From NCBI GenBank assembly GCA_964653095.1, contig CAZZEH010000010.1:37342-101341 (forward strand): 64,000 nt of DNA, read 5' to 3'. This DNA is from JAMLHH01 sp964653095. Its GTDB lineage: Bacteria > Bacteroidota > Bacteroidia > Chitinophagales > JADIYW01. How positions within the stretch are numbered: position 1 is the stretch's first letter; the number at the start of each line of letters is the position of its first letter. The notes under the pieces are model-generated. The model searched no databases and was not told the DNA's origin. It saw only the letters and a program-made list of their open reading frames with translations. Shown here one piece after another: positions 44,636-54,022 of this stretch. Made by a program: the position numbers and the translations under genes.

Positions 44636-46207
44636 TTATAGTTTTTGTTTCTTTCCGATGGAGTCGGATTTAATTCCATTGATGGCGAATTGAAGCCATT
44701 TTTTGGGTTTACTGAAATATCCTACTGTAACTCCGTCCAAAATTTCTGCTTTCTCCTTTGTAAACGGAAACCAATGAAGTTCTATGGCATCGCTCTGTTT
44801 TTCGATAATAACAGATTTCAGATTGCAAAAAGTCAGCAGGCCTTCTTCTCCTTTAAATCGACCGATACCGCTGTCTTTTATACCGCCAAACGGTAGATAG
44901 GGATTGGCTTCATTAATCATGTGATTATTGATACAGACATTACCTACCACCAACGCTCTTGCTACCCTTTCTCCTCGCTTGATATCGCTGGTCCATACCG
45001 AACCTCCCAAGCCGTATGGTGAATCGTTTGCCATTTGAATGGCTTCTTCTTCAGTTTTAAATTTAAATACTGCTATGGTAGGTCCAAAAGTTTCCTCTGT
45101 AGCAATTTTCATATCCTTAGTACAGTGGTCTAAAATTGTAGGGAGTACATGGTGAGAACCTTTTTGGGTAATTCCGCCGCATAAAAGTCTGGCGCCTTTT
45201 GCCAAAGCATCCTCAATATGATCTTCTATAATTTTGAGTTGAAAATCGGCTGTAACAGCTCCGACATCGCAATCTTCGGGAGATTGAGTATCTCTGTCGG
45301 GGTGGGATGTTTTAAGCAGCTTGGTTTTTTCGACTAACTGTTTTATAAAAGCATCGTAAATACCCTCCTGTACATAGAGTCTCTCTATTCCCGTACAGTT
45401 TTGTCCTGAATTGGTAAAAGCTCCCCACATAATGCCATGGACAGTTCTATCCATATTGATATCATCAAATACAATAGAAGGGTCTTTACCGCCAAGTTCG
45501 AGATCAACCGGAATTAGCTGCTCGGCACAGGCGGCCATAATTTTCTTTCCGGTACGCACACTTCCTGTAAAATGTATCTTATCCGGTTTGAAACGGATTA
45601 ATTCTGCTCCGACTGCTTTTCCCCCACCAACTATCTGTATCGCATCTTTCATGAAACCGCTGTTTTCAAAAAAGTGTTTCCAAAGCGGTTGGAGAGGAGT
45701 GACTTCACTTGGTTTTACTATTACTGCATTCCCGGCGAGAAAAGCGAGAATACTTGGCACGAGTACCTGATAGAAAGGAAAATTCCAGGGAGTTATCACC
45801 ATGACGGTACCCAAAGGTTCTTTCCATTGCCGGGCTTTTTTGCCCATTAAAAAGATTGGAATTTTAATTTTTTTGTCGGCAAGGACTTTCGGAGCCAATT
45901 TCTTATAGACATCAATTACGTCACAAATCTCGAATACTTCTGCCGCATAAGCGTCTGCTCTTGCTTTACCTGTCTCGGCAATAATATGGTCAAGAATGAA
46001 GTTTTTATGATTCAGTACATATTGAATAATCTTATCTGCTTCCCTGATTCGGTCTTCTATGGACATAGCCCGAATGATAGGTTGCATCTGTCTGGCTGTG
46101 TCCATTATTTTTTGCAGCTCCTCTTTACTCGGGTCTGCCAAATCATACAATTTTTCGCCTGTAATAGGATTTTTTACAGGAATAGATTGAAGATTTTGAT
46201 TTTCCAT
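44636..46207 (-). CDS. NAD(P)-dependent aldehyde dehydrogenase
   Basis: A 523-residue ALDH superfamily enzyme starting at ATG 46207 (a TTG three codons upstream is less likely). The catalytic Glu is in LELGGKDP and the nucleophile Cys in SGQNCTGIERLYV; PWNFPFYQ and PYLPFGGIKDSGIGRFKG are family blocks. The C-terminal hydrophobic/basic tail recalls fatty-aldehyde dehydrogenases, but that is inference. It is the first gene of a two-gene operon with the GMC oxidoreductase. Confidence 0.9.
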   Translation of the reverse strand: MENQNLQSIPVKNPITGEKLYDLADPSKEELQKIMDTARQMQPIIRAMSIEDRIREADKIIQYVLNHKNFILDHIIAETGKARADAYAAEVFEICDVIDVYKKLAPKVLADKKIKIPIFLMGKKARQWKEPLGTVMVITPWNFPFYQVLVPSILAFLAGNAVIVKPSEVTPLQPLWKHFFENSGFMKDAIQIVGGGKAVGAELIRFKPDKIHFTGSVRTGKKIMAACAEQLIPVDLELGGKDPSIVFDDINMDRTVHGIMWGAFTNSGQNCTGIERLYVQEGIYDAFIKQLVEKTKLLKTSHPDRDTQSPEDCDVGAVTADFQLKIIEDHIEDALAKGARLLCGGITQKGSHHVLPTILDHCTKDMKIATEETFGPTIAVFKFKTEEEAIQMANDSPYGLGGSVWTSDIKRGERVARALVVGNVCINNHMINEANPYLPFGGIKDSGIGRFKGEEGLLTFCNLKSVIIEKQSDAIELHWFPFTKEKAEILDGVTVGYFSKPKKWLQFAINGIKSDSIGKKQKL

Positions 46208-46213
46208 AAGATG

Positions 46214-46221
46214 CAAAATTA
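46214..46221 (-). promoter_or_regulatory. -7 box close to the aldehyde dehydrogenase start
   Basis: On the minus strand TAATTTTG fits TAnnTTTG and ends only six bases before the ATG at 46207, so transcription from it would give a leaderless or nearly leaderless mRNA. Confidence 0.4.
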
Positions 46222-46295
46222 GTTTAGTAAGCTATCAAAAATAGCAAATTACATTTTAAAATCGGTTATAAATCTATTATTTAATAAAAGTCAAA

Positions 46296-47756
46296 TCAGG
46301 CAGTTTCAGCTCTAAACTCGCGTTTAATTTTAATTTTAAACACGCTGTAAATGATGGACATAAGGGGGCTGATTAGATTGAAAAAGCAGAAGGGTGCGTA
46401 GGCAAAAGTTCCGACACCCAAAACTGTGGACTGGTATGCTCCGCAAGTGTTCCAAGGGATCAAAGCACTGGTGACAGTTCCTCCGTCTTCCAAAGACCGA
46501 CTCAGATTTTCGGGAGCCAATCCCTTTCTCTGGTATGCATCTTTGTACATTTTCCCGGGAATAATAATGGACAGGTATTGCTCAGAGGCTAAAACATTGG
46601 TGGAGACGCAGGAGGCTACGGTTGCTGTTACCAAGGAAGATTCACTTTTGACAAATCTCAGTATGGAATCTGTGATACTTTTTAAGAAATTACACGCATC
46701 CATGGTGCCGCCAAACATCATAGCTGTGAGAATCAGCCAAACGGTACCCAGCATGCCGGACATCCCGGAAGAGCTCAGCAGGTCATGCAATAAGACATTT
46801 TCTGAGGCAATTTCTGTCTGCACTGTCAAGGCATCCATAATAACCCTGTAATATGTTTCAGGACGCATTTCCGGATGATTTGAAAGGGACCAAAGCAGTT
46901 CTTTCTGAAATATAAAAGCAAAGACAGCACCAAGTAAAACCCCAATTAATAAGGCAGGAATTGCAGGCATTTTTCGGGCGATCAGCAGAATGACCAGCAC
47001 CGGCACCAAAAACAAAATCGGAGAGATATAAAATGTCTCTTTTAAATCGTATAAAATTTGGTCAATGTTGGACAAACTGACAACAGATTCTGTATTCCAG
47101 CCTATAATAAAATACAGCAAAAGTGCAATCAGAATGCTCGGAACCGTAGTGTAAAGCATGTAGCGGATGTGGCTAAACAGAGGTACACCTGCCATTGCAG
47201 CTGCCATGTTAGTCGTTTCGGACAAAGGTGAAATCTTATCGCCAAAATACGCTCCTGAAATTACTGCGCCTGCCACCCAGGCGTCATGAAATCCCAATGC
47301 CCGTCCAACACCCAGTAGAGCAATTCCGATAGTGGCTGCGGTGGACCAGGAACTTCCGGTAGCTACGGAAACTACAGAGCATATCAGGCAGGCTAAAAAT
47401 AGAAAATATGCAGGATCCAATATTTGAAGACCATAATAAACCATGGCCGGCACAATGCCGGATATCAGCCACGAACCGGTCAATGCTCCGATTAACAGCA
47501 AAATGATAATTGCCTGAGCAGATGAACTGACACTTTTTACAATTCCTTTTTCAATCTCATTCCAGGTAAATCCTTCTGTAACTCCTGTTAAAGCCGCTAC
47601 CGCCGCACAAAAAATCAGTATAAATTGGTTCGAGCCATCTATTGAAGCTTCCTGATAAACCAGAATCACATTAAAGCCCATCAGGACAATCAAAACAACA
47701 ACAGGTATCAATGCCTTATATAAAGGAGGAGTATGAACGGACTGCTTGGGATTCAT
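46296..47756 (-). CDS. nhaC: Na+/H+ antiporter NhaC
   Basis: A 486-residue polytopic membrane protein with about 12 hydrophobic segments. NhaC family blocks include GAYFGDKISPLSETTNMA, TGSSWSTAATIG and IPWNTCGAY. It exchanges internal Na+ for external H+ and supports alkali and salt tolerance. It is monocistronic with 169 bp of gene-free DNA upstream. Confidence 0.92.
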   Translation of the reverse strand: MNPKQSVHTPPLYKALIPVVVLIVLMGFNVILVYQEASIDGSNQFILIFCAAVAALTGVTEGFTWNEIEKGIVKSVSSSAQAIIILLLIGALTGSWLISGIVPAMVYYGLQILDPAYFLFLACLICSVVSVATGSSWSTAATIGIALLGVGRALGFHDAWVAGAVISGAYFGDKISPLSETTNMAAAMAGVPLFSHIRYMLYTTVPSILIALLLYFIIGWNTESVVSLSNIDQILYDLKETFYISPILFLVPVLVILLIARKMPAIPALLIGVLLGAVFAFIFQKELLWSLSNHPEMRPETYYRVIMDALTVQTEIASENVLLHDLLSSSGMSGMLGTVWLILTAMMFGGTMDACNFLKSITDSILRFVKSESSLVTATVASCVSTNVLASEQYLSIIIPGKMYKDAYQRKGLAPENLSRSLEDGGTVTSALIPWNTCGAYQSTVLGVGTFAYAPFCFFNLISPLMSIIYSVFKIKIKREFRAETA

Positions 47757-47925
47757 AAAAAGTGAAAATAGGAAGATGATTGGTCTTTTTATGCATCGAG
47801 TGATTTTTACTGCACAAAATTTTAATTATTCATTCTTCGGTATCGCCACTCTGTCGTAATGTGCATTACATAATAAGAAAGATGTTATACTGGACGTGCC
47901 GCGAATAATACAGTTCCCCAGAGAA

Positions 47926-48552
47926 TCAGGCTACCCGTACAGTCTTTTTTCCAAAGCTTCTCAATTTGTTAGTGAGATACTGTCCAAATTTGATTTTAAA
48001 CTCTTTCTGTGATTCTGCAATGGGAGCATAAACCATCGCCACGTGTCCGGAAGAGTGTCTCATGATTTCAGAGTAATTCACCCAACTGTTGCAACCGGTT
48101 AAAAATAGATTGTCATTTAAAATTGTAGAAAAAGGTACAGTAGTGAATCCTAATGTCTGATTGATTTGAATGATATTTGGATTGCCGGTCAGGCTGAATA
48201 TTTTTGCTTTGGGATATTTTTGTCTGGAGAGTTCAAAAAGTTTGGACTTGATTAGCATTGAAAATCCATGCCCGCGATATTTTGGAGCAATAATCAGTCC
48301 GGTATTTGCCACGAACTGTTCATGTTCCCACACTTCGAGAGTACTAAACCCTATCCACTCTTCCGTTTCGCTGTTGATTGCGACAATAGCTAAGCCGGTT
48401 TCCATTTTGTCTAAAATATATTTTGGGGTACGATTTTTAATTTGTACGCCTCTGTTTGCAGCAGAAGTATTTAATTCTTTTGAGATGATTTCTGCGTAAC
48501 AGTAGTCCTTTTTGGTTGCAATCCGGACTGTAATCAATAATTTATTTTTCAA
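47926..48552 (-). CDS. GNAT-family N-acetyltransferase
   Basis: A 208-residue acetyltransferase. The acetyl-CoA binding motif is in GLIIAPKYRGHGFSMLIKSK (RGHG, Q/RxxGxA-like), with further GNAT strands WIGFSTLEVWEHEQ and ALRMTG-like SLTGNPNIIQINQ. The TTG at 48552 is chosen since no in-frame ATG precedes the domain. The substrate is unknown. Confidence 0.8.
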   Translation of the reverse strand: MKNKLLITVRIATKKDYCYAEIISKELNTSAANRGVQIKNRTPKYILDKMETGLAIVAINSETEEWIGFSTLEVWEHEQFVANTGLIIAPKYRGHGFSMLIKSKLFELSRQKYPKAKIFSLTGNPNIIQINQTLGFTTVPFSTILNDNLFLTGCNSWVNYSEIMRHSSGHVAMVYAPIAESQKEFKIKFGQYLTNKLRSFGKKTVRVA

Positions 48553-48836
48553 AGTAAAAACATTAAAAAGTGATTGAAAGGTGTTTTTTCAAAAAAGAAC
48601 TCAGCACAGATGCTGCAGCTCATTCACAATAAGGTGAGAAGTAATTAAACGAACCTTCGGCGAGAACGCCTGAAAAAACTGAACGGAGTAGAAGATTTGA
48701 TGCAAAATAATGCAGAATCAATCAAGATGTTCACGTGTGTATTCAGTTTTTTATTCACTTTTCCTGTGTTTTAAAAAAGAAGAAATGATTTATAAAGTGC
48801 TAAGATAATAAAAAATATTATTTAGAACCATTCTAT
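48553..48836. other. Gene-free stretch between GNAT and antiporter genes
   Basis: A 284-bp gap holding only a small hairpin TTCGGCG AGAA CGCCTGAA (48656-48674) with a bulge and no clear U-run, and AT-rich DNA near 48770-48836. No gene or RNA element that I recognise. Confidence 0.5.
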
Positions 48837-50318
48837 TTAGATTTTTTTCTGATTGATAGGAATAAGACTTAAATGAACTTTTTCAAGGCTCTCTTCCTCA
48901 TCCGATAGTACAATCAGAAGGTCATTTGCATCTACAACAGTCGAATCGTCCGGCTGTATATATTGTCCGCCTCGTTTAATAAGGGCCACGACAGTGTTTT
49001 GAGGGAATCCTAATTTGATAATTTTTTTACCTACCATGTCAGAACTTTTGGAGACGATAAACTCCTGCATAAATGCCTTTGGTGTATTACTGAGAAACTG
49101 ATCAAATTCGGTGACGATTTTTTCCTGTCCTTTTGGAAGATTGACATCAAGCCATCTGGAAAATACTCCTAAGGTCGTCCCTTGCAGGAGTACAGATGAT
49201 ACGGAAATAAAAAATACAATATTAAAAATCATATCTGCCTGATGAATACCGGCAATAAGCGGATACGTGGCAAATACTATTGGTACTGCGCCTCTGAGTC
49301 CTACCCAGGAAATATAAAGCCGTCTCTGAATTCTCATTTTGAAAGGAATCAGGCTTACAAAAACAGCCAAAGGTCTTGCCACTACGATTAAAAACAGAGA
49401 AATCAAGAGTCCTATCCCTGCTACAGAAATCAGTTGAGAAGGATAGACCAACAAACCAAGTGTCAGGAAAAGTACGATCTGCATGAGCCATGCCAGGCCA
49501 TCAAACATTTTTAAAATAGCCTTCTTCTGTATCAAATCCTGATTGCCCAAATACACCCCAGCTATGTATATGGCTAAAAAACCATTTCCGCCAAAAGTGT
49601 CTGTAGCTGAAAAAATGATGAACATTAGTGTAATCACCAAAACCGGATAAAGTCCTTCTGCCCGAAGCTGTATGTTGTTAATGATTTGTTTGCTGATATA
49701 GCCCAACCCAAGTCCGGCCACAGCACCTAAAATCATTTGCCATAAAAAGAGTGGAATAATCGAGACAAAGCTGTGTTCGGGATGCTGAACTAATGTAAGA
49801 AAAGAGATGGTCAGCACATAAGCCATTGGATCATTACTTCCGCTTTCTAACTCTAAGGTTGGTCTCAGGTTTGTTCTTAGCGCAATATTTTTGGACCTTA
49901 AAATAGAAAAAACTGCTGCCGCATCTGTAGAGGAAACGATTGAACCCAAAAGCAGGCTCTCATAAAGAGTAAAATCTGTCACATAAAAAATAAACCCTCC
50001 CAAAATAAAAGCAGTCAGCATCACGCCCAGCGTGGATAGGACTAATCCTTGTTTCAGGATAGGCTTCACGGTTCTCCAATGGGTGTCCAGCCCTCCAGAA
50101 AATAAAATAAAATTCAAAGAAAATATTCCGATAAACTGAGCCATGACCGGGTCGTCGAATCTGATTTTTCCCAAACCCTCAGAGCCGGATATCATACCAA
50201 TAGTGAGAAAGAGCAATAGGGTAGGGACTCCGAATTTAGAAGATGTCTTGCCTACTAAAATACTGATAAACAGTAGGATAGAGCCAAGAAGTAAAATGTT
50301 TTCTATAGAGAATGACAT
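48837..50318 (-). CDS. K+/H+ antiporter, NhaP2/CvrA type
   Basis: A 493-residue CPA1-type antiporter: about 12 membrane segments (family blocks GGLDTHWRTV, SSTDAAAVFSIL, ELESGSNDPMAYVLT) followed by a cytoplasmic TrkA-C (RCK_C) domain at about 410-485 (VSKSSDMVGKKIIKLGFP). It is shorter than the E. coli NhaP2 because the CorC/HlyC tail is missing. Such proteins expel K+ (or Na+) for osmotic and pH control. The transported ion is inferred from family. Confidence 0.88.
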   Translation of the reverse strand: MSFSIENILLLGSILLFISILVGKTSSKFGVPTLLLFLTIGMISGSEGLGKIRFDDPVMAQFIGIFSLNFILFSGGLDTHWRTVKPILKQGLVLSTLGVMLTAFILGGFIFYVTDFTLYESLLLGSIVSSTDAAAVFSILRSKNIALRTNLRPTLELESGSNDPMAYVLTISFLTLVQHPEHSFVSIIPLFLWQMILGAVAGLGLGYISKQIINNIQLRAEGLYPVLVITLMFIIFSATDTFGGNGFLAIYIAGVYLGNQDLIQKKAILKMFDGLAWLMQIVLFLTLGLLVYPSQLISVAGIGLLISLFLIVVARPLAVFVSLIPFKMRIQRRLYISWVGLRGAVPIVFATYPLIAGIHQADMIFNIVFFISVSSVLLQGTTLGVFSRWLDVNLPKGQEKIVTEFDQFLSNTPKAFMQEFIVSKSSDMVGKKIIKLGFPQNTVVALIKRGGQYIQPDDSTVVDANDLLIVLSDEEESLEKVHLSLIPINQKKI

Positions 50319-50426
50319 GCAATAAGCTTTGTATAAAATTAAAGAGGATTATAACAGGAAAAATTTCACTGCAATAATTTATCTCAATATAAAATTTGAA
50401 ATTATTCCAAAAAGTGTGTAGGGCAC

Positions 50427-50436
50427 ATTTCGATTT
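50427..50436. repeat. 10-base inverted match, left arm
   Basis: ATTTCGATTT here matches in inverted orientation AAATCGAAAT at 50817-50826. The pair brackets the transposase remnant, so it may mark element ends, but the length is short for an AT-rich region. Confidence 0.25.
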
Positions 50437-50472
50437 ATATTAGTTTATTAGTCACAAAAACAGAAAAAATCT

Positions 50473-50691
50473 ATGCACTTTACACAACCACAAATTAATC
50501 AAATTATTGAAGATGTAGTCAATCATAAGGATGGTTTAAACACAATTTTCAAAATGACTTTAGGAGCACTGATAAAACCCGATCGCATTGAACATGACCA
50601 ACACGCTCGCCACCTGAGCAATGGTCATAGTAGTCGCAGAATATTTGGTAATCATCAAATGTTAGAGCTTCAAGAGCTGCCTTGGTCCTGA
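50473..50691 (+). pseudogene. IS256-family transposase N-terminal fragment
   Basis: A 72-residue frame resembling the first 60-70 residues of mutator/IS256 transposases: an N-terminal helix (QINQIIEDVVNHKDGLN), the FKMTLGALIKPDRIEHD segment corresponding to the usual LKMALEALMKAERxEH, and NGHSSRRIFG resembling NGYRxRxFxT. The frame then stops, while the full protein is about 400 residues; the catalytic DDE domain is absent. It lies in the largest gene-free gap, which fits a decayed insertion. Confidence 0.7.
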
Positions 50692-50728
50692 AACCCGCAC
50701 TAAATTTTCTTCTACTTTTTTCATTTTA

Positions 50729-50853
50729 TACCAATTTGAAATTCAAAATAGACCGATAAAGCGAAACCTTATTTTGGTAATATGCCGTGGTTACAAACAA
50801 ATAAAACAATGAGATAAAATCGAAATTGGTCTATATTGTTTGTCCAAACGGTA
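50729..50853. repeat. Possible small inverted-repeat element (MITE-like)
   Basis: Two 26-base arms, 50729-50754 and 50828-50853, pair in inverted orientation with 19 of 26 matches by my count. The arms start TACCAATTTG and end CAAACGGTA, with TA at the outer edges. The whole unit is about 125 bp and has no gene. It could be the right end of the decayed IS256-type element or an independent miniature element. Confidence 0.35.
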
Positions 50854-50970
50854 TTACAAGTTAAATTTAAGTGTTTTTCAATTTAGCTCGTGATCTAAAT
50901 TTTGGGGTATACTGTAATAAACAGTATTGTATTTTAAAGCAGAATAAACCTTGTATTAGTTTGTTTATAT

Positions 50971-52140
50971 TCACCCTCTAAACAGCAGAAAGTCTTTTTT
51001 CATGGATTGAATCCCTTCATCACTGCTGCTGGTAATATACTGGATGGAAATAGTGGCAAAATTTTTTCCTTTAAGCGTGAGATAAGGCTTGTTGTCTCTG
51101 AAAGTAATCAGTTTGTTGTTCAAAGCCAGTTTGAGTACCTTATCGGATTCTTTTGGAGTCCATTTAAAGTGTCTGTGCAGGTGCTCAATTTCCCGTTCAC
51201 TGATATCGTCGTCTTGTTCCAGGCTGTGCAGATGAAGTAAAAATGTAATCAGCATCACTTCTTTTTGCTGCTTGGAGCTTTTTAATAGATGTGCGAGTAA
51301 GCCTTTATTGGGTGCGGTCAGATATACGACAGAAAAGATTATGCCCAGAACTGTTGCCATAGAGCCGGCGATAGATGCATTGAGCAAAAAGGCTAACCAA
51401 TATCCCGCAATGGCTGAAATAACACCAAAAACAACTGACAGAATGAGCATCTTTTTTAAATTATTGGTCAAAAGATAGGCAGTAGCGGCAGGAACAATCA
51501 TCAGAGCAACGACTAAAATGGCTCCGACTGCGTCAAAGGCTCCAACGATAGTTACAGATGAAACGGACATCAGTGTATAGTGAATCCAAACAGGTGAAAA
51601 TCCTAATGCGGCAGACAGTCCGGTGTCAAAAGTGCTGATTTTTAATTCTTTGTAAAATAAAAGCAATAAAGTAACAGTGACGGTCAAAATACTGCTCATA
51701 ATCCATAAGGATTTTGGACCGAAATCGGTACCTCCAATATATAATCTGTCAAATGGTGCAAAAGCAAGTTCTCCGAGCAATACACTGTCAATATCTAAGT
51801 GTATGTCACTGGCTTTCTGGGAAATAAGTATCACCCCAATGCTGAAAAGTGCAGGAAAAACCAAGCCGATTGCAGTGTCTTCTTTTACCAGTTCAGTTTT
51901 TTGAATCAATTCCACCAGAATTACTGTGGCTACTCCGGTTATAGCCGCGAAAATCACCAATAAGGGTGAATTAATTTGTTGGGTAATAAAAAAGCCGAGT
52001 ACAATTCCCAGTAGTATGGAATGACTGATGGCATCGCTAATCAGAGCCATTTTTCTGAGGACTAAGAAGACACCCGGAATGGCACAGGCTACTGCAGTAA
52101 TCACTGCAATAATTTGAATTTCAATCTGAAAAGCTGTCAT
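50971..52140 (-). CDS. Metal ABC permease TroD-like, with winged-helix tail
   Basis: A 389-residue permease of the Mn/Zn/Fe ABC family (ABC-3). Starting at ATG 52140 places it in a 20-bp overlap with the preceding permease; a TTG seven codons upstream is less likely. About eight transmembrane helices occupy residues 1-275 (family blocks PGVFLVLRKMALISDAISHS, VGAILVVALMIVPAATAYLL). The tail, about 290-389, is soluble and looks like a winged-helix domain (DDDISEREIEHLHRHFKW then KLALNNKLI and LTLKGKNF). Confidence 0.88.
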   Translation of the reverse strand: MTAFQIEIQIIAVITAVACAIPGVFLVLRKMALISDAISHSILLGIVLGFFITQQINSPLLVIFAAITGVATVILVELIQKTELVKEDTAIGLVFPALFSIGVILISQKASDIHLDIDSVLLGELAFAPFDRLYIGGTDFGPKSLWIMSSILTVTVTLLLLFYKELKISTFDTGLSAALGFSPVWIHYTLMSVSSVTIVGAFDAVGAILVVALMIVPAATAYLLTNNLKKMLILSVVFGVISAIAGYWLAFLLNASIAGSMATVLGIIFSVVYLTAPNKGLLAHLLKSSKQQKEVMLITFLLHLHSLEQDDDISEREIEHLHRHFKWTPKESDKVLKLALNNKLITFRDNKPYLTLKGKNFATISIQYITSSSDEGIQSMKKDFLLFRG

Positions 52141-53263
52141 CCCAGTCTTTTTGATTTTCAAAAATCTTTTGAGCGTGAGAATACCCCACCTCCGTCAGCC
52201 ACCACATTTTTCCGGATGTTTCGACCCAACCCTTCTTGGTCAGTTTTTTTATGGCACCGGAAGAATATCCCTGAAAACTGTTTAGAAGTTTGACATGATG
52301 CGGATGAGAAGTCTGCGCATGTGTTCGGGCTATTTTGTACATCTGCATAAGTGCGTTCTGGACTTTCAGCGTTTTTCGATTTCTGATAAATAAGATTTGT
52401 CTCGCTAACAAACCGCGATTTGGAGCAAAAATAAATGAGACGGAAACGAAAAATATGGCAAAAAGTACAATGACCGGTCCTGTAGATAAATTGGTGTAGG
52501 ACGCACTGATTGCGGTACCAAGAACTCCCGAAACTGCACCAAACAGAGAAGCTATAATAAGCATATTGCTCAGGCGGTTAGTCCATTGTCTCGCGGCAGC
52601 GGCAGGTGCGAGCAACATGGCACTCATCAAAATGACCCCTACGGTTTGTAATCCCAAAACGATGGCAAGAACAATAAAAAATGTAAGCAGCAAATCAAGA
52701 AACCGTGTCTTAAATCCCAGAGTTTCGGTGTAGTCAGAGTCAAATACTACGAGTTTAAATTCTTTCCAGAACAGAAATACCACTATTAAAGTAACACCCA
52801 AAACAAGAAGTAATATATTGATATCGTCCTGTACCAAAGTAGCGGCCTGTCCAAACAAAAACTTATCCAGACCCGCCTGATTGGCATCCGGTATTTTTTG
52901 AATGAAGGTCAGTAAGAGCATTCCAAATCCAAAAAACACAGAGAGAATGATTCCCAATGCGGTATCTGTTTTGAGGTGCGTTCGTTTCGTTATTCCATAA
53001 ATCCAGGCTGCACCTATCAGACCACTTATCAGAGCACCTGTCAATAAAATTTCAGTGCCTTTAGTTTTGGTCATTAAAAAAGCGATAGCAATCCCCGGCA
53101 AAGTCGCATGCGAAATGGCATCACCTAACAGGCTTTGCCTTTTTAATACTGCAAAACTTCCCAAGATGCCGCAAATTGCGCCCAGAGCAGCTGTACCTAT
53201 TGTAATGGTACGAACTGTATAATCTGTCGTGAGTAACACAAAATATTCTTGCAGGGTTGACAT
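52121..53263 (-). CDS. Metal ABC permease TroC-like, with winged-helix tail
   Basis: A 380-residue ABC-3 permease starting at ATG 53263 (a TTG at 53284 is upstream). About eight transmembrane helices are followed by a cytosolic tail (about 285-380) with a DtxR-like winged-helix look: NALMQMYKIARTHAQ, then KKLTKKGWVET, GKMWWLTEVGYSHAQKI. In related Bacteroidota and spirochaete systems such fusions also occur. The gene overlaps both the ATPase region closely (4-bp gap) and the next permease. Confidence 0.88.
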   Translation of the reverse strand: MSTLQEYFVLLTTDYTVRTITIGTAALGAICGILGSFAVLKRQSLLGDAISHATLPGIAIAFLMTKTKGTEILLTGALISGLIGAAWIYGITKRTHLKTDTALGIILSVFFGFGMLLLTFIQKIPDANQAGLDKFLFGQAATLVQDDINILLLVLGVTLIVVFLFWKEFKLVVFDSDYTETLGFKTRFLDLLLTFFIVLAIVLGLQTVGVILMSAMLLAPAAAARQWTNRLSNMLIIASLFGAVSGVLGTAISASYTNLSTGPVIVLFAIFFVSVSFIFAPNRGLLARQILFIRNRKTLKVQNALMQMYKIARTHAQTSHPHHVKLLNSFQGYSSGAIKKLTKKGWVETSGKMWWLTEVGYSHAQKIFENQKDWDDSFSD

Positions 53264-53267
53264 AAGT

Positions 53268-54017
53268 TTACAGATTAATCGCAACCTTATAGTTGATACC
53301 GTAGGTTTTGGCTAAGTTTTGATTATTAAAAATTTCTTTGATTGGTCCTGTAGCGATTTTTTTAACATTCAAAAAGGTAATCCAATCAAAATATTCCGAG
53401 ACTGTTTGTAAATCATGGTGCACGACAATAAGGGTTTTGCCGGATTCTCTCAATTCCTTTAAGATATTAATAATGGCACGTTCAGTAGTGGCATCTACTC
53501 CCTGAAACGGCTCATCCATAAAATATACAGATGCGTTTTGTACCAATGCTCTTGCAAGAAATACGCGTTGTTGCTGACCGCCGCTCAACTGACTGATTTG
53601 TCTGTTTTTAAAGTCGAGCATATCCACCTTCTCCAATGCTCTTAATGCGGCTTCTTTTTCCTTTTTCCCGGGTCTTCTCAGCCAGCCTAAACTGCCGTAA
53701 GTACCCATCAGTACCACATCAAATGCAGTGGTGGGAAAATCCCAGTCCACGGTTCCCTTTTGAGGCACATAAGCTACCTCTTTCCGCATATTTTTATACG
53801 GTTCTCCAAAAACTTCTACCGTTCCGGAGATACTTTTCTGTATGCCCAGTATCGCTTTAATTAGTGTGGACTTGCCGGCTCCGTTGGGTCCTACAATGGC
53901 CATCATCACGCCCTCGGGTACCTGAAGGTGAATGTCCCAAAGAACGGGTTTGTAGTCGTAAGCTACAGTCAGGTCGTGTACATTAATGGCGTATTGACTG
54001 TCTGGTTTGTTGGTCAT
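53268..54017 (-). CDS. Metal ABC transporter ATPase, TroB/MntB-like
   Basis: A 249-residue ABC ATPase. Walker A is GPNGAGKST, the signature is LSGGQQQRVFLARAL, Walker B VYFMDEPF and the H-loop VVHHD. The closest known setting is the TroB/ZnuC family, paired with two ABC-3 permeases. It is 5 bp downstream of the binding-protein gene. Confidence 0.92.
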   Translation of the reverse strand: MTNKPDSQYAINVHDLTVAYDYKPVLWDIHLQVPEGVMMAIVGPNGAGKSTLIKAILGIQKSISGTVEVFGEPYKNMRKEVAYVPQKGTVDWDFPTTAFDVVLMGTYGSLGWLRRPGKKEKEAALRALEKVDMLDFKNRQISQLSGGQQQRVFLARALVQNASVYFMDEPFQGVDATTERAIINILKELRESGKTLIVVHHDLQTVSEYFDWITFLNVKKIATGPIKEIFNNQNLAKTYGINYKVAINL

Positions 54018-54022
54018 TTTTT

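Noticed and set aside
48553..48836. A small RNA gene in the gap near the antiporter
   Set aside because: Only one small bulged hairpin is seen, without promoter or clear terminator signals.
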